From Streptomyces sp. DI166 (GTDB lineage Bacteria; Actinomycetota; Actinomycetes; Streptomycetales; Streptomycetaceae), in NCBI RefSeq assembly GCF_900091315.1, contig NZ_FLSP01000007.1, forward strand, positions 88,084-152,083: DNA of 64,000 bases, in the 5' to 3' direction. Each line of letters begins with the position of its first letter. Position 1 is the first letter of the stretch. Both the position numbers and the translations under genes were made by a program. Under the pieces are notes generated by a model. It did not search any database, was not told the origin of the DNA, and saw only the letters and a program-made list of their open reading frames with translations. Below, one piece after another: positions 21,310 to 30,838 of the stretch.

Positions 21310-23085
21310 TCACGCCTCCTTCGTCTCGATGGGGGCGGAGGGACGGCGGGTGCGGCGCAGGGGCGGCTGGGCGCCGAGGCGCTTGGGGTCGAGGCCGGAC
21401 CAGGGATGGCCGCTGGCGAAGAACTTCCGGCGTGCCAGGAGCGTCAGCAGCGGCTTGGTGAACAGGAACACGACGACCACGTCGAGCAGGGTGGTCAGAC
21501 CGAGCGTGAACGCGAAGCCCTGGACCTTGCCGACGGTGACGACGAACAGCACCGCCGCGGCCAGGAACGACACGAAGTCGGAGACCAGGATGGTGCGCCG
21601 GGCGCGCGGCCAGGCCCGCTCGACGGAGGGGCGCAGGGTGCGGCCCTCGCGGATCTCGTCGCGGACGCGTTCGAAGTAGACGATGAACGAGTCGGCGGTG
21701 ATACCGATGGCGACGATGGCACCGCAGACGGCCGGCAGGTTCAGCGCGAAGCCGATGGCCGGGCCGAGCAGCGACATGATCACGTAGGTGAGGGCGGCGG
21801 AGACCAGCAGGGAGGCCACCGCGATCAGCGACAGGCCGCGGTAGTAGACCACCAGGTAGATCACGACCAGGGCGAGGCCGATGGCGCCGGCGATCAGACC
21901 GGCCCGCAGCTGCTCGCCGCCGAGCGCGGCGGTGACGGTGGTGACGCTGTCCTCGCTGAAGGACAGCGGCAGGGCGCCGTACGACAGCATGTTGGCGAGG
22001 CTCTGCGCGGACTCCTGGTCGAAGTTGCCGGAGATCTCGGCGGTGCCGCCGGTGAGGGCCTCACGGACGAACGGGTCGGAGACGACCTCGTTGTCCAGGA
22101 CGATCGCGAACTGGTTCTGCGGGGACTGCTTCTGGGCGAGCTCGCCGGTGATGTCGCCGAACTTCTTGCGGCCCTCGCCGGTGAACTTCATGGTGACGGT
22201 CCAGCCGGCGGCGGACTGGGTGTTGAAGACCGCGTCGGCCTCGTCCACGTCGGTGCCGTCGACGGCGGCCGGGCCGAGGATGTACTTCTGCCACTGGCCC
22301 TGCGCGTTCTGACCGCAGGCGACGGTGGAGTCCTCGGGCTTGGAGCCCTCGCCGGCCTTGGCGCGGGCCTTCTCGTCGGTGCAGTCGAGCTTGGCGTACT
22401 GCTCCTCGACCTTGCCGCTGTCGGCGGCGCCGGAGGGGCTGGCCGACGGGGAGGCGCTGGAGCTCGCGCTGTCCGACGGGGTGGGGTCGGCCTTCAGGGC
22501 GTCGGAGGCGGCCCGGCCCTGGGTCGTCGAGGTCGCCGACGGGGTGGCGGTCGCCGAGGGGGACGAGGAGGAAGTGGCCTCGTCCTCGTCGGCGTCCTTC
22601 TCCTTGTCCTTGTCGCCGGTCTTGTCCTTGGAGCTGCCGGAGGCGCTCGGGGACGGGCTGGCCGGCGGGGCGACGCCGGACACCTCGGTCGCGACGACCG
22701 GGCGGAAGTAGAGCTTGGCGGTGGTACCGACCTGTTCCCGGGCCTCCTTGGAGTTGGTGCCCTTGGGGATGTTGACGATGATGTTCCGGTCGCCCTGGGT
22801 CTGGACCTCGGCCTCCGAGACACCAAGACCGTTGACGCGCCGCTCCATGATGTCGACGGCGGTGTTCATGTTGGTCTTGTTGATCGCGGATTCCTGGCCC
22901 GGCTCCGCCTCCGCGCGCAGCGTGATGCTGGTACCGCCGGCCAGGTCGATACCGAGACGCGGGGTGGTGTGCCCGGAGAGGAACATCCCTCCGGTGAGCG
23001 CCACCATGGCGATCAGAATGAGGACCAGCGAGCGCCCTGGCCTGCTCTGGGCGCCCGCGCTCCGGCCCTTCTTAGGTGCTGCCAC
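21310..23085 (-). CDS. secD: Protein translocase subunit SecD, with Ser/Pro-rich and acidic insertion
   Basis: Partner of SecF. 591 aa. The first membrane helix is near residues 19-36, followed by the P1 domain (GIDLAGGTSITL, VNGLGVSEAEVQTQGD). Residues about 140-226 are a low-complexity stretch of Ser/Pro/Ala repeats and an acidic KDKEKDADEDEA block inside the external P1 region. The C-terminal half has five membrane helices with the conserved AIGITADSFIVYFERVRDE. GTG start with GAGAAG upstream. It is 1 bp upstream of secF. Confidence 0.98.
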   Translation of the reverse strand: MAAPKKGRSAGAQSRPGRSLVLILIAMVALTGGMFLSGHTTPRLGIDLAGGTSITLRAEAEPGQESAINKTNMNTAVDIMERRVNGLGVSEAEVQTQGDRNIIVNIPKGTNSKEAREQVGTTAKLYFRPVVATEVSGVAPPASPSPSASGSSKDKTGDKDKEKDADEDEATSSSSPSATATPSATSTTQGRAASDALKADPTPSDSASSSASPSASPSGAADSGKVEEQYAKLDCTDEKARAKAGEGSKPEDSTVACGQNAQGQWQKYILGPAAVDGTDVDEADAVFNTQSAAGWTVTMKFTGEGRKKFGDITGELAQKQSPQNQFAIVLDNEVVSDPFVREALTGGTAEISGNFDQESAQSLANMLSYGALPLSFSEDSVTTVTAALGGEQLRAGLIAGAIGLALVVIYLVVYYRGLSLIAVASLLVSAALTYVIMSLLGPAIGFALNLPAVCGAIVAIGITADSFIVYFERVRDEIREGRTLRPSVERAWPRARRTILVSDFVSFLAAAVLFVVTVGKVQGFAFTLGLTTLLDVVVVFLFTKPLLTLLARRKFFASGHPWSGLDPKRLGAQPPLRRTRRPSAPIETKEA

Positions 23086-23175
23086 CTTCTCGTACTCCCT
23101 CTCGGGCCGCCGTGCGCCGGGTGGGCGGCGGCGGCCATGACAATGGTCGGGACCCCCTGCGAGAGCCGCGTGTGT

Positions 23176-23210
23176 CCCGGGGCGCGCGAACGGGGACGGC
23201 GCGCCCCGGG
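23176..23210 (-). terminator. Terminator or attenuator between yajC and secD
   Basis: 12-bp perfect stem (CCCGGGGCGCGC at 23176-23187 with 23199-23210) and an 11-base loop, 8 bp after the yajC stop on the minus strand. It may partly uncouple yajC from secDF. Confidence 0.7.
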
Positions 23211-23217
23211 TCAGCGG

Positions 23218-23715
23218 CTACTTCGCGTCGGTGTCGCCGTCGGACTTCTTCGGCTCGCTGTCGGCCTTCGTCTCGGCGGCCGCGACGTCGTCAGCGGGCT
23301 CCTCGTCGGTGTCCGCGTCCTTCTTACCGAGGTCGACGGACTTCTCGTCGGAGGCGGCGGCAGCGTCGTCGGTCTCGGTGAGGGAGGAGGCGTCGTCCGG
23401 GACGACGTCGGCGTCGGTCTTCAGGTCGTGCTCGATGCCGTGGACGATGCGGTTGTACTCGTCGTCGGACAGGACGGCACCGATGGCGTTCTTGGCGAAG
23501 AGCAGTTCCACGCCCGGGCCCGCGTCGAGGAGGACGGTGTCGTCGCTGACCTCCTTGACGGTGGCATACATGCCCCCGATGGTGCGGACGCCGGAACCGG
23601 GCTGCATCTGGTTCCGCATGTCGGCGGCCTGCTGCTGCTTCTTCTTGGCCGACCGGGTCATCAGGAACATGGCCCCGATGAGCACGATGAACGGGAGGAG
23701 GGTCACGAGACTCAC
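23218..23715 (-). CDS. yajC: Preprotein translocase subunit YajC
   Basis: Small membrane partner of SecDF. 165 aa. The N-terminal helix (residues about 3-22) is followed by MLTRSAKKKQQQAADMRNQM and GSGVRTIGGMYATVKEVSDDTVLLDAGPGVELLFAKNAIGAV, which match YajC. The long acidic Ala/Asp/Glu tail (residues about 105-165) is common in actinobacteria. GTG start with AGGAAG nine bases upstream. It lies between ruvB and secD on the same strand. Confidence 0.96.
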   Translation of the reverse strand: MSLVTLLPFIVLIGAMFLMTRSAKKKQQQAADMRNQMQPGSGVRTIGGMYATVKEVSDDTVLLDAGPGVELLFAKNAIGAVLSDDEYNRIVHGIEHDLKTDADVVPDDASSLTETDDAAAASDEKSVDLGKKDADTDEEPADDVAAAETKADSEPKKSDGDTDAK

Positions 23716-23901
23716 GGGTGGGAACTTCCTTCACGCGACCGCGTTGGGGAGCGGCCTGATGGTTGGGGGTGTGGTGCGCCGTCGACAAGGGCGGCATCGG
23801 CGGAGTCTAAGCGAGTCCGCGCGCAAGGAACAACGCTCAGCATGGCACTCAGGTTCCTGACCCGGCCAATACCGCGCCCTCATGACGCGGTCACGGTGTC
23901 C

Positions 23902-24975
23902 TCACGCCCCGAACAGGTCCTGTTGTCCGGTTCCGGCCCCCTGGGAGCGTGGCGGGGTGAGGCCGAGATGCGCCCATGCGGCGGGCGTGGCCACCCGGCC
24001 GCGGGGGGTGCGGGCCAGCAGTCCCTCCCTGACCAGGAAGGGTTCGGCGACCTCCTCGACGGTCTCGCGCTCCTCCCCCACCGCCACGGCGAGCGTGGAC
24101 AGGCCGACGGGGCCGCCGCCGAACAGCTTGAGCAGGGCCTCCAGCACGGCCCGGTCGAGGCGGTCCAGGCCGCGGGCGTCGACCTCGTAGACCGCGAGGG
24201 CGGCCGCCGCGATCTCCCGGGTGATCAGACCGTCCGCCTTGACCTGCGCGTAGTCGCGGACCCGGCGCAGCAGGCGGTTGGCGATGCGGGGCGTGCCGCG
24301 GGAGCGGCCGGCGATCTCGGCGGCTCCGGCGGGGTCGATCTCGACGTCCAGCAGGTTCGCGGAGCGGTGGACGACACGCTCCAGTTCGGCGGGCTCGTAG
24401 AACTCCATGTGCGCGGTGAAGCCGAAGCGGTCGCGCAGCGGGGGCGGCAGCAGGCCCGCGCGGGTGGTGGCGCCGACCAGGGTGAAGGGCGGCAGCTCCA
24501 GGGGGATGGCGGTGGCGCCGGGGCCCTTGCCGACGATGACGTCGACGCGGAAGTCCTCCATCGCCATGTACAGCATCTCCTCGGCGGGCCGGGACATGCG
24601 GTGGATCTCGTCGAGGAAGAGGACCTCGCCCTCCTGGAGGGAGGAGAGGATCGCCGCGAGGTCTCCGGCGTGCTGGATGGCGGGGCCGGAGGTGATGCGG
24701 ATGGGGGCGCCCATCTCGGCCGCGATGATCATCGACAGGGTGGTCTTGCCGAGGCCGGGGGCGCCGGAGAGCAGGACGTGGTCGGCGGTGGCGCCGCGTG
24801 CGCGGGCGGCGCGGAGGACCAGGTCGAGCTGTTCGCGGACCTTCTCCTGGCCGATGAACTCGCCCAGGTCCTTGGGGCGCAGCGCGGCCTCGACGGCCTG
24901 GTCCTCACGGTCGGCGACGGAGCCCACCAGGCGCTCCTCTTCGGCGCCGGTGTCGGTGGTGTCGTCCCAGTTCAT
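23902..24975 (-). CDS. ruvB: Holliday junction branch migration ATPase RuvB
   Basis: Hexameric AAA+ motor that drives Holliday-junction branch migration with RuvA. 357 aa. Walker [15 protein letters not shown] is near residue 71, Walker [16 protein letters not shown] near 118, sensor [10 protein letters not shown] near 167, and the C-terminal winged-helix region contains [17 protein letters not shown]. 29 bp downstream of ruvA on the same strand. ruvC-ruvA-ruvB is the standard order. Confidence 0.98.
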   Translation of the reverse strand: MNWDDTTDTGAEEERLVGSVADREDQAVEAALRPKDLGEFIGQEKVREQLDLVLRAARARGATADHVLLSGAPGLGKTTLSMIIAAEMGAPIRITSGPAIQHAGDLAAILSSLQEGEVLFLDEIHRMSRPAEEMLYMAMEDFRVDVIVGKGPGATAIPLELPPFTLVGATTRAGLLPPPLRDRFGFTAHMEFYEPAELERVVHRSANLLDVEIDPAGAAEIAGRSRGTPRIANRLLRRVRDYAQVKADGLITREIAAAALAVYEVDARGLDRLDRAVLEALLKLFGGGPVGLSTLAVAVGEERETVEEVAEPFLVREGLLARTPRGRVATPAAWAHLGLTPPRSQGAGTGQQDLFGA

Positions 24976-25004
24976 AGGTGGTGTGCCTCAGCGGTGGTGG
25001 GCGG

Positions 25005-25610
25005 TCAGCGGGCGCGGTTGAGGGTCTGCAGGGCCGCCTTGAGCAGCTGGCCGACCTGGGGGGTGCCCCCGGCGGCCTCGGCCTGCGGGGCGACGGCGTT
25101 GACGGCCTCGTCGGCCTCGCGGGTGGCGTAGCCGAGGCCGATCAGGGCGGCGTGCAGCTGGTCACGCCAGCCGTGGGAGACGGGGGCGCCGACCGCGGGG
25201 GCGCCGACGGGCTCGCCGAGCCGGTCCTTCAGCTCCAGCAGCAGCTTCTGGGCGCCCTTCTTGCCGATGCCGGGGACGGCGGTGAGCGCCTTCTCGTCGC
25301 CGGTCGCCACGGCCCTGCGCAGGGCGTCCGGGCTGTGCACGGCGAGCATCGCCTGGGCGAGGCGCGGTCCGACGCCGCTGGCGGTCTGGAGCAGCTCGAA
25401 CACCTGGCGCTCGTCGTCGTCGGCGAAGCCGTACAGGGTCAGCGAGTCCTCGCGGACCACGAGGGACGTGGCGAGCTTGGCCTGCTGGCCCATGCGCAGC
25501 CCGGAGAGCGTGTTCGGCGTGCACTGGACCGCGATGCCGATCCCGCCCACCTCGACCACGGCGGAGTCGGGGGCGAGGGCGGCGACCGGGCCGCTGACGA
25601 AGGCGATCAT
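25005..25610 (-). CDS. ruvA: Holliday junction DNA-binding protein RuvA
   Basis: Tetramer that holds the junction open for RuvB. 201 aa. The N-terminal OB fold begins [11 protein letters not shown], the helix-hairpin-helix motifs are [11 protein letters not shown] near 80 and [20 protein letters not shown] near 115, and domain III at the C-terminus binds RuvB. The ATG at 25608-25610 overlaps the ruvC stop by 4 bases, so the two are translationally coupled. Confidence 0.98.
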   Translation of the reverse strand: MIAFVSGPVAALAPDSAVVEVGGIGIAVQCTPNTLSGLRMGQQAKLATSLVVREDSLTLYGFADDDERQVFELLQTASGVGPRLAQAMLAVHSPDALRRAVATGDEKALTAVPGIGKKGAQKLLLELKDRLGEPVGAPAVGAPVSHGWRDQLHAALIGLGYATREADEAVNAVAPQAEAAGGTPQVGQLLKAALQTLNRAR

Positions 25611-26137
25611 GCCGTACGGCCTTTCGATGCGTGCAGGGCCACGGCCTGCTGGAGTCGGTTCTGCGCGGGGGCGCGCCAGATGTGGCAGATGGCGAGCGCG
25701 AGGGCATCGGCGGCGTCGGCGGGCTTGGGCGGCGCGTCCAGCCGCAGCAGCCGGGTGACCATGGCGCCGACCTGCGCCTTGTCGGCGCGGCCGCTGCCGG
25801 TGACGGCGGCCTTGACCTCGCTGGGGGTGTGCAGAGCGACGGGGATGCCGCGGCGGGCGGCGCACAGCATGGCGACGGCGCTGGCCTGGGCGGTGCCCAT
25901 GACGGTGCGGACGTTGTGCTGGCTGAAGACGCGCTCCACGGCGACGCACTCGGGCCGGTGCTCGTCCAGCCACTGCTCGATGCCCTGTTCGACGGCGACC
26001 AGGCGCCGGCCCAGTTCGGCGTCCGCGGGCGTACGGACGACACCGACGCCGAGCATCGTCAGCGGGCGTCCGGCGACGCCCTCGACGACACCGACACCGC
26101 ACCGTGTCAGTCCGGGGTCCACCCCCAGTACGCGCAC
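25607..26137 (-). CDS. ruvC: Crossover junction endodeoxyribonuclease RuvC
   Basis: Resolves Holliday junctions. 176 aa. The catalytic acidic residues are D7 in [14 protein letters not shown] near 70 in [11 protein letters not shown], and the C-terminal acidic pair in [20 protein letters not shown] or ATG start near 26137, with no obvious strong site visible. First gene of ruvCAB; the upstream hairpin at 26209-26244 separates it from yebC. Confidence 0.97.
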   Translation of the reverse strand: MRVLGVDPGLTRCGVGVVEGVAGRPLTMLGVGVVRTPADAELGRRLVAVEQGIEQWLDEHRPECVAVERVFSQHNVRTVMGTAQASAVAMLCAARRGIPVALHTPSEVKAAVTGSGRADKAQVGAMVTRLLRLDAPPKPADAADALALAICHIWRAPAQNRLQQAVALHASKGRTA

Positions 26138-26208
26138 CGCGCCCCCCTTACGTCCCGGTCCCTGTCGATCGCCTGTTTGTGCAGGCTATCTGGTGCCACT
26201 GACAACGG

Positions 26209-26244
26209 CGGCGGGCCGGTGGGGTGTGTCCCACCGGCCCGCCG
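26209..26244 (-). terminator. Terminator between yebC and ruvC
   Basis: 15-bp perfect stem (CGGCGGGCCGGTGGG at 26209-26223 with 26230-26244) and a 6-base loop, 29 bp after the yebC stop on the minus strand. Confidence 0.85.
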
Positions 26245-26272
26245 TCAACCGTTCGTCGCCCGCGCGAGCGCG

Positions 26273-27025
26273 TTACGCGTCGACCTTCTCCATGATCTCG
26301 TCGCTGACGTCGAAGTTGGCGAAGACGTTCTGCACGTCGTCGCTGTCCTCCAGCGCGTCGATCAGCTTGAAGATCTTGCGCGCGCCCTCCTCGTCCAGCT
26401 CGACCTGGACGGACGGCACGAAGCTGGACTCGGCGGAGTCGTAGTCGATGCCGGCGTCCTGCAGGGCGGTGCGGACCGCGACCAGGTCGGTGGCCTCGCT
26501 GATGACCTCGAAGGACTCACCGAGGTCGTTGACCTCCTCGGCGCCGGCGTCCAGGACGGCACCGAGCACGTCGTCCTCGGTCAGCTCGCCCTTGGGGACG
26601 ATGACGACGCCCTTGCGGCTGAACATGTACGCCACCGAGCCGGGGTCGGCCATGGAGCCGCCGTTGCGGGTCATGGCGACACGGACGTCGGAGGCGGCGC
26701 GGTTGCGGTTGTCGGTGAGGCACTCGATGAGCACCGCGACACCGTTGGGGCCGTAGCCCTCGTACATGATCGTCTCGTAGTCGGCGCCGCCGGCCTCAAG
26801 GCCCGCGCCGCGCTTGACCGCGGAGTCGATGTTCTTGTTCGGGACCGACTGCTTCTTCGCCTTCTGGATGGCGTCGTACAGCGTCGGGTTGCCCTCCGGG
26901 TCGGCCCCGCCGAGACGGGCCGCGACCTCGATGTTCTTGATGAGCTTCGCGAAGAGCTTGCCGCGCTTGGCGTCGATCACGGCCTTCTTGTGCTTCGTCG
27001 TGGCCCATTTAGAGTGGCCGGACAT
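26273..27025 (-). CDS. yebC: YebC/PmpR-family (TACO1-like) regulatory protein
   Basis: 250 aa. Contains the signature [23 protein letters not shown] split across the N-terminus and the conserved [18 protein letters not shown] and [11 protein letters not shown]. Family members bind DNA or help ribosomes translate polyproline stretches; the role in this organism is not shown. AAGGAGA site eight bases before the ATG. Lies between pdxT and ruvC, the usual actinobacterial order. Confidence 0.97.
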   Translation of the reverse strand: MSGHSKWATTKHKKAVIDAKRGKLFAKLIKNIEVAARLGGADPEGNPTLYDAIQKAKKQSVPNKNIDSAVKRGAGLEAGGADYETIMYEGYGPNGVAVLIECLTDNRNRAASDVRVAMTRNGGSMADPGSVAYMFSRKGVVIVPKGELTEDDVLGAVLDAGAEEVNDLGESFEVISEATDLVAVRTALQDAGIDYDSAESSFVPSVQVELDEEGARKIFKLIDALEDSDDVQNVFANFDVSDEIMEKVDA

Positions 27026-27073
27026 CTGCGTGTCTCCTTCGCGTTACCCATCCATGTACGAACGCCAGAGATC

Positions 27074-27679
27074 CTACAAGGACTCGGCCGCCCGGTTGGC
27101 GCGCACCATGTCGACGAACAGCCCGTGCACGCGGTGGTCGCCGGTCAGTTCCGGGTGGAACGAGGTGGCGAGCGCGTTGCCCTGGCGGACGGCGACGATG
27201 TGGCCGTCGTGCTCGGCGAGCACCTCTGCCTGGGCGCCGACGGACTCCACCCACGGGGCGCGGATGAAGACGCCCTCCACGGGCTCGCCCTCGATGCCGC
27301 GCACGTCGAGCGCCGCCTCGAAGGACTCGTTCTGGCGTCCGAAGGCGTTGCGGCGCACGATCATGTCGATGCCGCCGATGGTCTCCTGCCCGGAGCGCGG
27401 GTCGAGGATCTTGTCGGCGAGCATGATCATGCCGGCGCAGGTGCCGTAGACGGGCATTCCGGCCCGCACGCGCGTGCGCAGCGGTTCCATCAGGCCGAAC
27501 AGGTGGGCGAGCTTGGAGATGGTGGTGGACTCCCCGCCGGGGACGACCAGCCCGTCCACCTCGGCGAGCTCCTCGGGGCGGCGCACCGGCCTGGCCACGG
27601 CGTCGGCCGCGGCCAGGGCGATGAGGTGCTCCCGTACGTCACCCTGGAGTGCGAGCACTCCGATCACGGGAGCGGTCAT
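27074..27679 (-). CDS. pdxT: Pyridoxal 5'-phosphate synthase glutaminase subunit
   Basis: Hydrolyses glutamine and channels ammonia to PdxS for vitamin B6 synthesis. 201 aa. The catalytic cysteine is in [11 protein letters not shown] near residue 85, and the His-Glu pair is in SFHPELTGD near 178-180. [14 protein letters not shown] starts the protein and GGESTTI is near 50. The start ATG overlaps the pdxS stop by one base (TAATG). Confidence 0.98.
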   Translation of the reverse strand: MTAPVIGVLALQGDVREHLIALAAADAVARPVRRPEELAEVDGLVVPGGESTTISKLAHLFGLMEPLRTRVRAGMPVYGTCAGMIMLADKILDPRSGQETIGGIDMIVRRNAFGRQNESFEAALDVRGIEGEPVEGVFIRAPWVESVGAQAEVLAEHDGHIVAVRQGNALATSFHPELTGDHRVHGLFVDMVRANRAAESL

Positions 27680-28584
27680 TACCAGCCCCGGTTCGCGTAA
27701 CGCTCGGTCTCGGGGAGCGTGTCGCAGTTGATGCCGACCATGGCCTCGCCGAGGTTGCGGGAGGCGTCCGCGATGATCTTGGGGTCGTCGTAGAAGGTGG
27801 TGGCCTTCACGATGGCGGCGGCGCGCTTGGCCGGGTCGCCGGACTTGAAGATGCCGGAGCCGACGAAGACGCCCTCGGCGCCGAGCTGGCGCATCAGCGC
27901 GGCGTCGGCGGGGGTGGCCACACCACCGGCGGAGAACAGCACGACGGGCAGCTTGCCCAGCTCGGCGACCTCCTTGACCAGCTCGTACGGGGCGCGCAGC
28001 TCCTTGGCGGCGGCGTACAGCTCGTTGTTGTCGAAGCCGCGCAGCTTGGCGATCTCGTTCTTGATCTGGCGCAGGTGGCGGACGGCCTCGACGACGTTGC
28101 CGGTGCCGGCCTCGCCCTTGGAGCGGATCATGGCCGCGCCCTCGGCGATCCGGCGCAGGGCCTCACCGAGGTTGGTGGCGCCGCAGACGAAGGGGGTGGT
28201 GAAGGCCCACTTGTCGGAGTGGTTGACCTCGTCGGCCGGGGTGAGGACCTCGGACTCGTCGATGTAGTCCACGCCGAGGGACTGCAGGACCTGGGCCTCG
28301 ACGAAGTGGCCGATGCGGGACTTGGCCATCACCGGGATGGAGACGGCGTTGATGATGCCCTCGATCATGTCCGGGTCGGACATCCGGGCCACGCCGCCGT
28401 CCTTGCGGATGTCGGCCGGGACCCGCTCCAGGGCCATGACGGCGACGGCGCCCGCGTCCTCGGCGATCTTCGCCTGCTCGGGCGTGACGACGTCCATGAT
28501 GACGCCACCCTTGAGCTGCTCGGCCATACCGCGCTTGACGCGGGCGGTGCCGGTGGCGGGAGCCTGGTTCTCGGTGATGGACAC
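27679..28584 (-). CDS. pdxS: Pyridoxal 5'-phosphate synthase lyase subunit
   Basis: Builds pyridoxal phosphate from ribose 5-phosphate, glyceraldehyde 3-phosphate and ammonia. 301 aa. Conserved segments: [29 protein letters not shown] (contains the catalytic lysine region), [12 protein letters not shown], and the C-terminal [27 protein letters not shown]. The start is GTG at 28582-28584 with GAGGTC upstream; a longer open frame to 28962 is proline/arginine-rich and is rejected. Confidence 0.98.
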   Translation of the reverse strand: MSITENQAPATGTARVKRGMAEQLKGGVIMDVVTPEQAKIAEDAGAVAVMALERVPADIRKDGGVARMSDPDMIEGIINAVSIPVMAKSRIGHFVEAQVLQSLGVDYIDESEVLTPADEVNHSDKWAFTTPFVCGATNLGEALRRIAEGAAMIRSKGEAGTGNVVEAVRHLRQIKNEIAKLRGFDNNELYAAAKELRAPYELVKEVAELGKLPVVLFSAGGVATPADAALMRQLGAEGVFVGSGIFKSGDPAKRAAAIVKATTFYDDPKIIADASRNLGEAMVGINCDTLPETERYANRGW

Positions 28585-29088
28585 GGGTTTGACCTCACAA
28601 CGTGAAAAGAGGGTTGCTGCAGCACTGAGGAAACGTGAAGCAACCAGTCCACAGCAAGGGCCAATAGTGAGCCGGTGGATCGTTTTCCCGGCTGGGGCGG
28701 TGTCGCGTCGTCCTGCAGGAACGTACCGGGCGGCGTCCCGTACGGGCTCGCGCGGCGCGCGGATGGACGTCCACGGCGCCGGGAAGGCGGACGGCGCACA
28801 CGGCTCGGTACGGAGACGGCCGGCGCGTGTCCGCGAAGTCGTGTCGGCCGCCCGGACGGCGGGCCGAGCGGCGGCATGGGGGTGCCCCGCACGAGCTGCG
28901 CAAAGCCGGGTTCGAGCGTGGGAAGCGTGTTCCCGGCGTGCCGGCCGGCCGCCCGCGTACAACCATTAGGCGGCCGACCTGTGCGGCGAGCGGGCCCCGG
29001 CGCGAAGCGCCGGAGGAGCGTGCCAGACGTCGGGCGTCAGGCGGAACTCGCGGGACGTCGCGGACACGCGCGAGGGCTCCGGCCCCGT
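28585..29088. other. 504-bp intergenic region upstream of pdxS
   Basis: No convincing gene on either strand. Several open frames are GC shadows with no ribosome site or family. A 6-bp palindromic core CGCGAAGCGC lies near 29010-29022. The pdxS-proximal part (28590-28680) should hold the pdxST promoter and any regulator site. Confidence 0.6.
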
Positions 29089-29631
29089 TCAGGCCCCCCG
29101 GTCCGTGAGCGCCGCCGGGGGCTCGTCGTCCATTTCGAAGGCCATCGGGAAGGGAGCGTGGCCGGCCAGGCGGAACCAGCGGACCTTGCGGTGTTCGCGG
29201 AGGCGGCGGGCGGCGCCCACGGCGTCGTTGTGGAAGCGGCGGGCCATCGGCACGCGGCGCACCGCCTCGGTCAGTTCCCGGGCGGCCTCCTCTCCCCCGG
29301 GCGCCTCCCGGACCACCTCGACCTGGGCCTGCTCGGCGAAGACCGCGCGCAGGGCCTGGCTCAGCTCGCTCTCGGCGACCTCCCGCTGTTCCTCCTCGGC
29401 CTGCCGGGCGGCGTGCGCGGCCTCGTACAGGACGATCGAGGCGGCCGGGTCCAGCACACCGGAGGTGGCCAGTTCCTGGGTCACGGAGGCCCTGCGGAGC
29501 AACTGCGCGTCGAGGGCGGCGCGGGTGGCGTCGATGCGGGCGTGCAGGCGGTCCAGCCGCCCGGCCGTCCAGCTCAGGTAGACACCGATCGCGACGAGCG
29601 CGACGAGGATCCAGATCAGGGTTGCGGTCAC
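29089..29631 (-). CDS. Small LemA-like membrane protein
   Basis: 180 aa. One N-terminal membrane helix (residues about 5-22) and a long helical outside or cytoplasmic domain (LDRLHARIDATRAALDAQLLRRASV, ARQAEEEQREVAESELSQALRAVF, MARRFHNDAVGAARRLREHRKVRWFRLAGHAPFPMAF). The arrangement and the FHNDAV...F...MAF pattern resemble LemA, but the identity is not certain. GTG at 29629-29631 is favoured over a TTG at 29638-29640. Its 5' neighbour is the glycosyltransferase gene 40 bp upstream. Confidence 0.75.
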   Translation of the reverse strand: MTATLIWILVALVAIGVYLSWTAGRLDRLHARIDATRAALDAQLLRRASVTQELATSGVLDPAASIVLYEAAHAARQAEEEQREVAESELSQALRAVFAEQAQVEVVREAPGGEEAARELTEAVRRVPMARRFHNDAVGAARRLREHRKVRWFRLAGHAPFPMAFEMDDEPPAALTDRGA

Positions 29632-29671
29632 GGGCGGCAAGGTTACCGACCCGTGGACCGCTCAGAACCGC

Positions 29672-30838
29672 TCAGTCCCTGGCCAGCCCCAGCCGTGCCC
29701 GCAGCCCCGGCCGCTCGTCGTCGGCCGCCGCCACCGCCGCGGCTCCCGCCGTGACCGTCTCGTACACCGACAGGATGTCCGCGCCGACCGTCGACCAGTC
29801 GAAGCGGCGGACGTGGACGCTGCCCCGCTCGCGCAGTTCCGCGCGCCGCCGGGGGTCCTCCAGGAGCCGTACGGCCGCCTCGGCGAGGGCGTCGGCGTCC
29901 TCGTTGGCGAAGAGTTCACCGGCCGCGCCCTGGTCGAGGACCTGGGCGAAGGCGTCGAGGTCGGCGGCGAGCACCGGCGCCCCGGCGGACATCGCCTCGA
30001 CCAGGATGATCCCGAAGCTCTCCCCGCCGGTGTTGGGGGCGACGTACAGGTCGACGCTGCGCAGCAGGCGGGCCTTGTCCTCGTCGCTGACCATGCCGAG
30101 GAACTCCACCCGCGAGCGCAGCTCCTCGGGCAGGCCCTCCACGGCCTCCTCCGCGTCGCCGCGCCCGGCGACCAGCAGCCGGGTCTGCGGCCGGGCCGCG
30201 AGGATCCTCGGCAGCGCCTTCATCAGCACCGGCAGGCCCTTGCGGGGCTCGTCGATCCGGCCGATGAAGCCGATGGTGTCGCCCTGCCACTCCGCCTTGG
30301 GCTCGGCCTTGGCGAAGAAGTCGACGTCGACCCCGTTGGGGATCACCACCGCGTCCCCGCCCAGGTGCTCCACCAGCGTGCGCCGGGCGTACTCGCTCAC
30401 CGCGATCCGCGCGCTGATCTTCTCCAGCGCCGCCTGGAGGATCGAGTAGGCGGCGATCATCGCCTTGGAGCGCGGGTTGGAGGTGTGGAAGGTCGCCACA
30501 AGCGGCCCCTGCGCCGCCCAGCAGGTCAGCAGGCCCAGCGACGGCGAGGACGGCTCGTGGATGTGCACCACGTCGAACTTGCCGTCGTGCAGCCAGCGCC
30601 GTACCCGCGCGGCCGACAGGAACCCGAAGTTCAGCCGGGCCACCGAGCCGTTGTACGGCACCGGCACCGCGCGCCCGGCCGAGACGACGTACGGCGGCAG
30701 CGGGGTGTCGTCGTCGGCCGGTGCCAGCACGGACACCTCGTGGCCCAGGCGGATGAAGTACTCGGCCAGGTCGCGGATGTGGAACTGGACGCCGCCCGGC
30801 ACGTCCCAGGAGTACGGGCAGACGATGCCGATCCTCAC
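29672..30838 (-). CDS. Phosphatidylinositol mannosyltransferase-like glycosyltransferase (PimA type)
   Basis: GT-B retaining glycosyltransferase, 388 aa, predicted to add mannose to phosphatidylinositol at the inner face of the membrane. Conserved motifs: GGVQFHIRDLAEYFIRLGHEVSVL near 15, HEPSSPSLG near 120, IPNGVDVDFF near 200, FLGMVSDEDKARLLRSVDLYVAPNTGGESFGIILVEAMSAGAPV near 270-300 (E-x7-E). GTG start at 30836-30838 overlaps the acyltransferase stop by 4 bases (GTGA). Same order as the mycobacterial pgsA-patA-pimA block. Confidence 0.93.
   Translation of the reverse strand: MRIGIVCPYSWDVPGGVQFHIRDLAEYFIRLGHEVSVLAPADDDTPLPPYVVSAGRAVPVPYNGSVARLNFGFLSAARVRRWLHDGKFDVVHIHEPSSPSLGLLTCWAAQGPLVATFHTSNPRSKAMIAAYSILQAALEKISARIAVSEYARRTLVEHLGGDAVVIPNGVDVDFFAKAEPKAEWQGDTIGFIGRIDEPRKGLPVLMKALPRILAARPQTRLLVAGRGDAEEAVEGLPEELRSRVEFLGMVSDEDKARLLRSVDLYVAPNTGGESFGIILVEAMSAGAPVLAADLDAFAQVLDQGAAGELFANEDADALAEAAVRLLEDPRRRAELRERGSVHVRRFDWSTVGADILSVYETVTAGAAAVAAADDERPGLRARLGLARD

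Noticed and set aside
21292..25131. 1279-aa plus-strand frame opposite secDF and ruvB
   Set aside because: Shadow of four minus-strand genes; composition is that of antisense GC-rich DNA.
28585..28962. Longer N-terminus for pdxS
   Set aside because: PdxS normally starts near residue VSITENQ; the added part has no conservation pattern.
28827..29108. 93-aa plus-strand open frame in the pdxS upstream region
   Set aside because: Arg/Pro-rich, no ribosome site; looks like intergenic GC-rich DNA.
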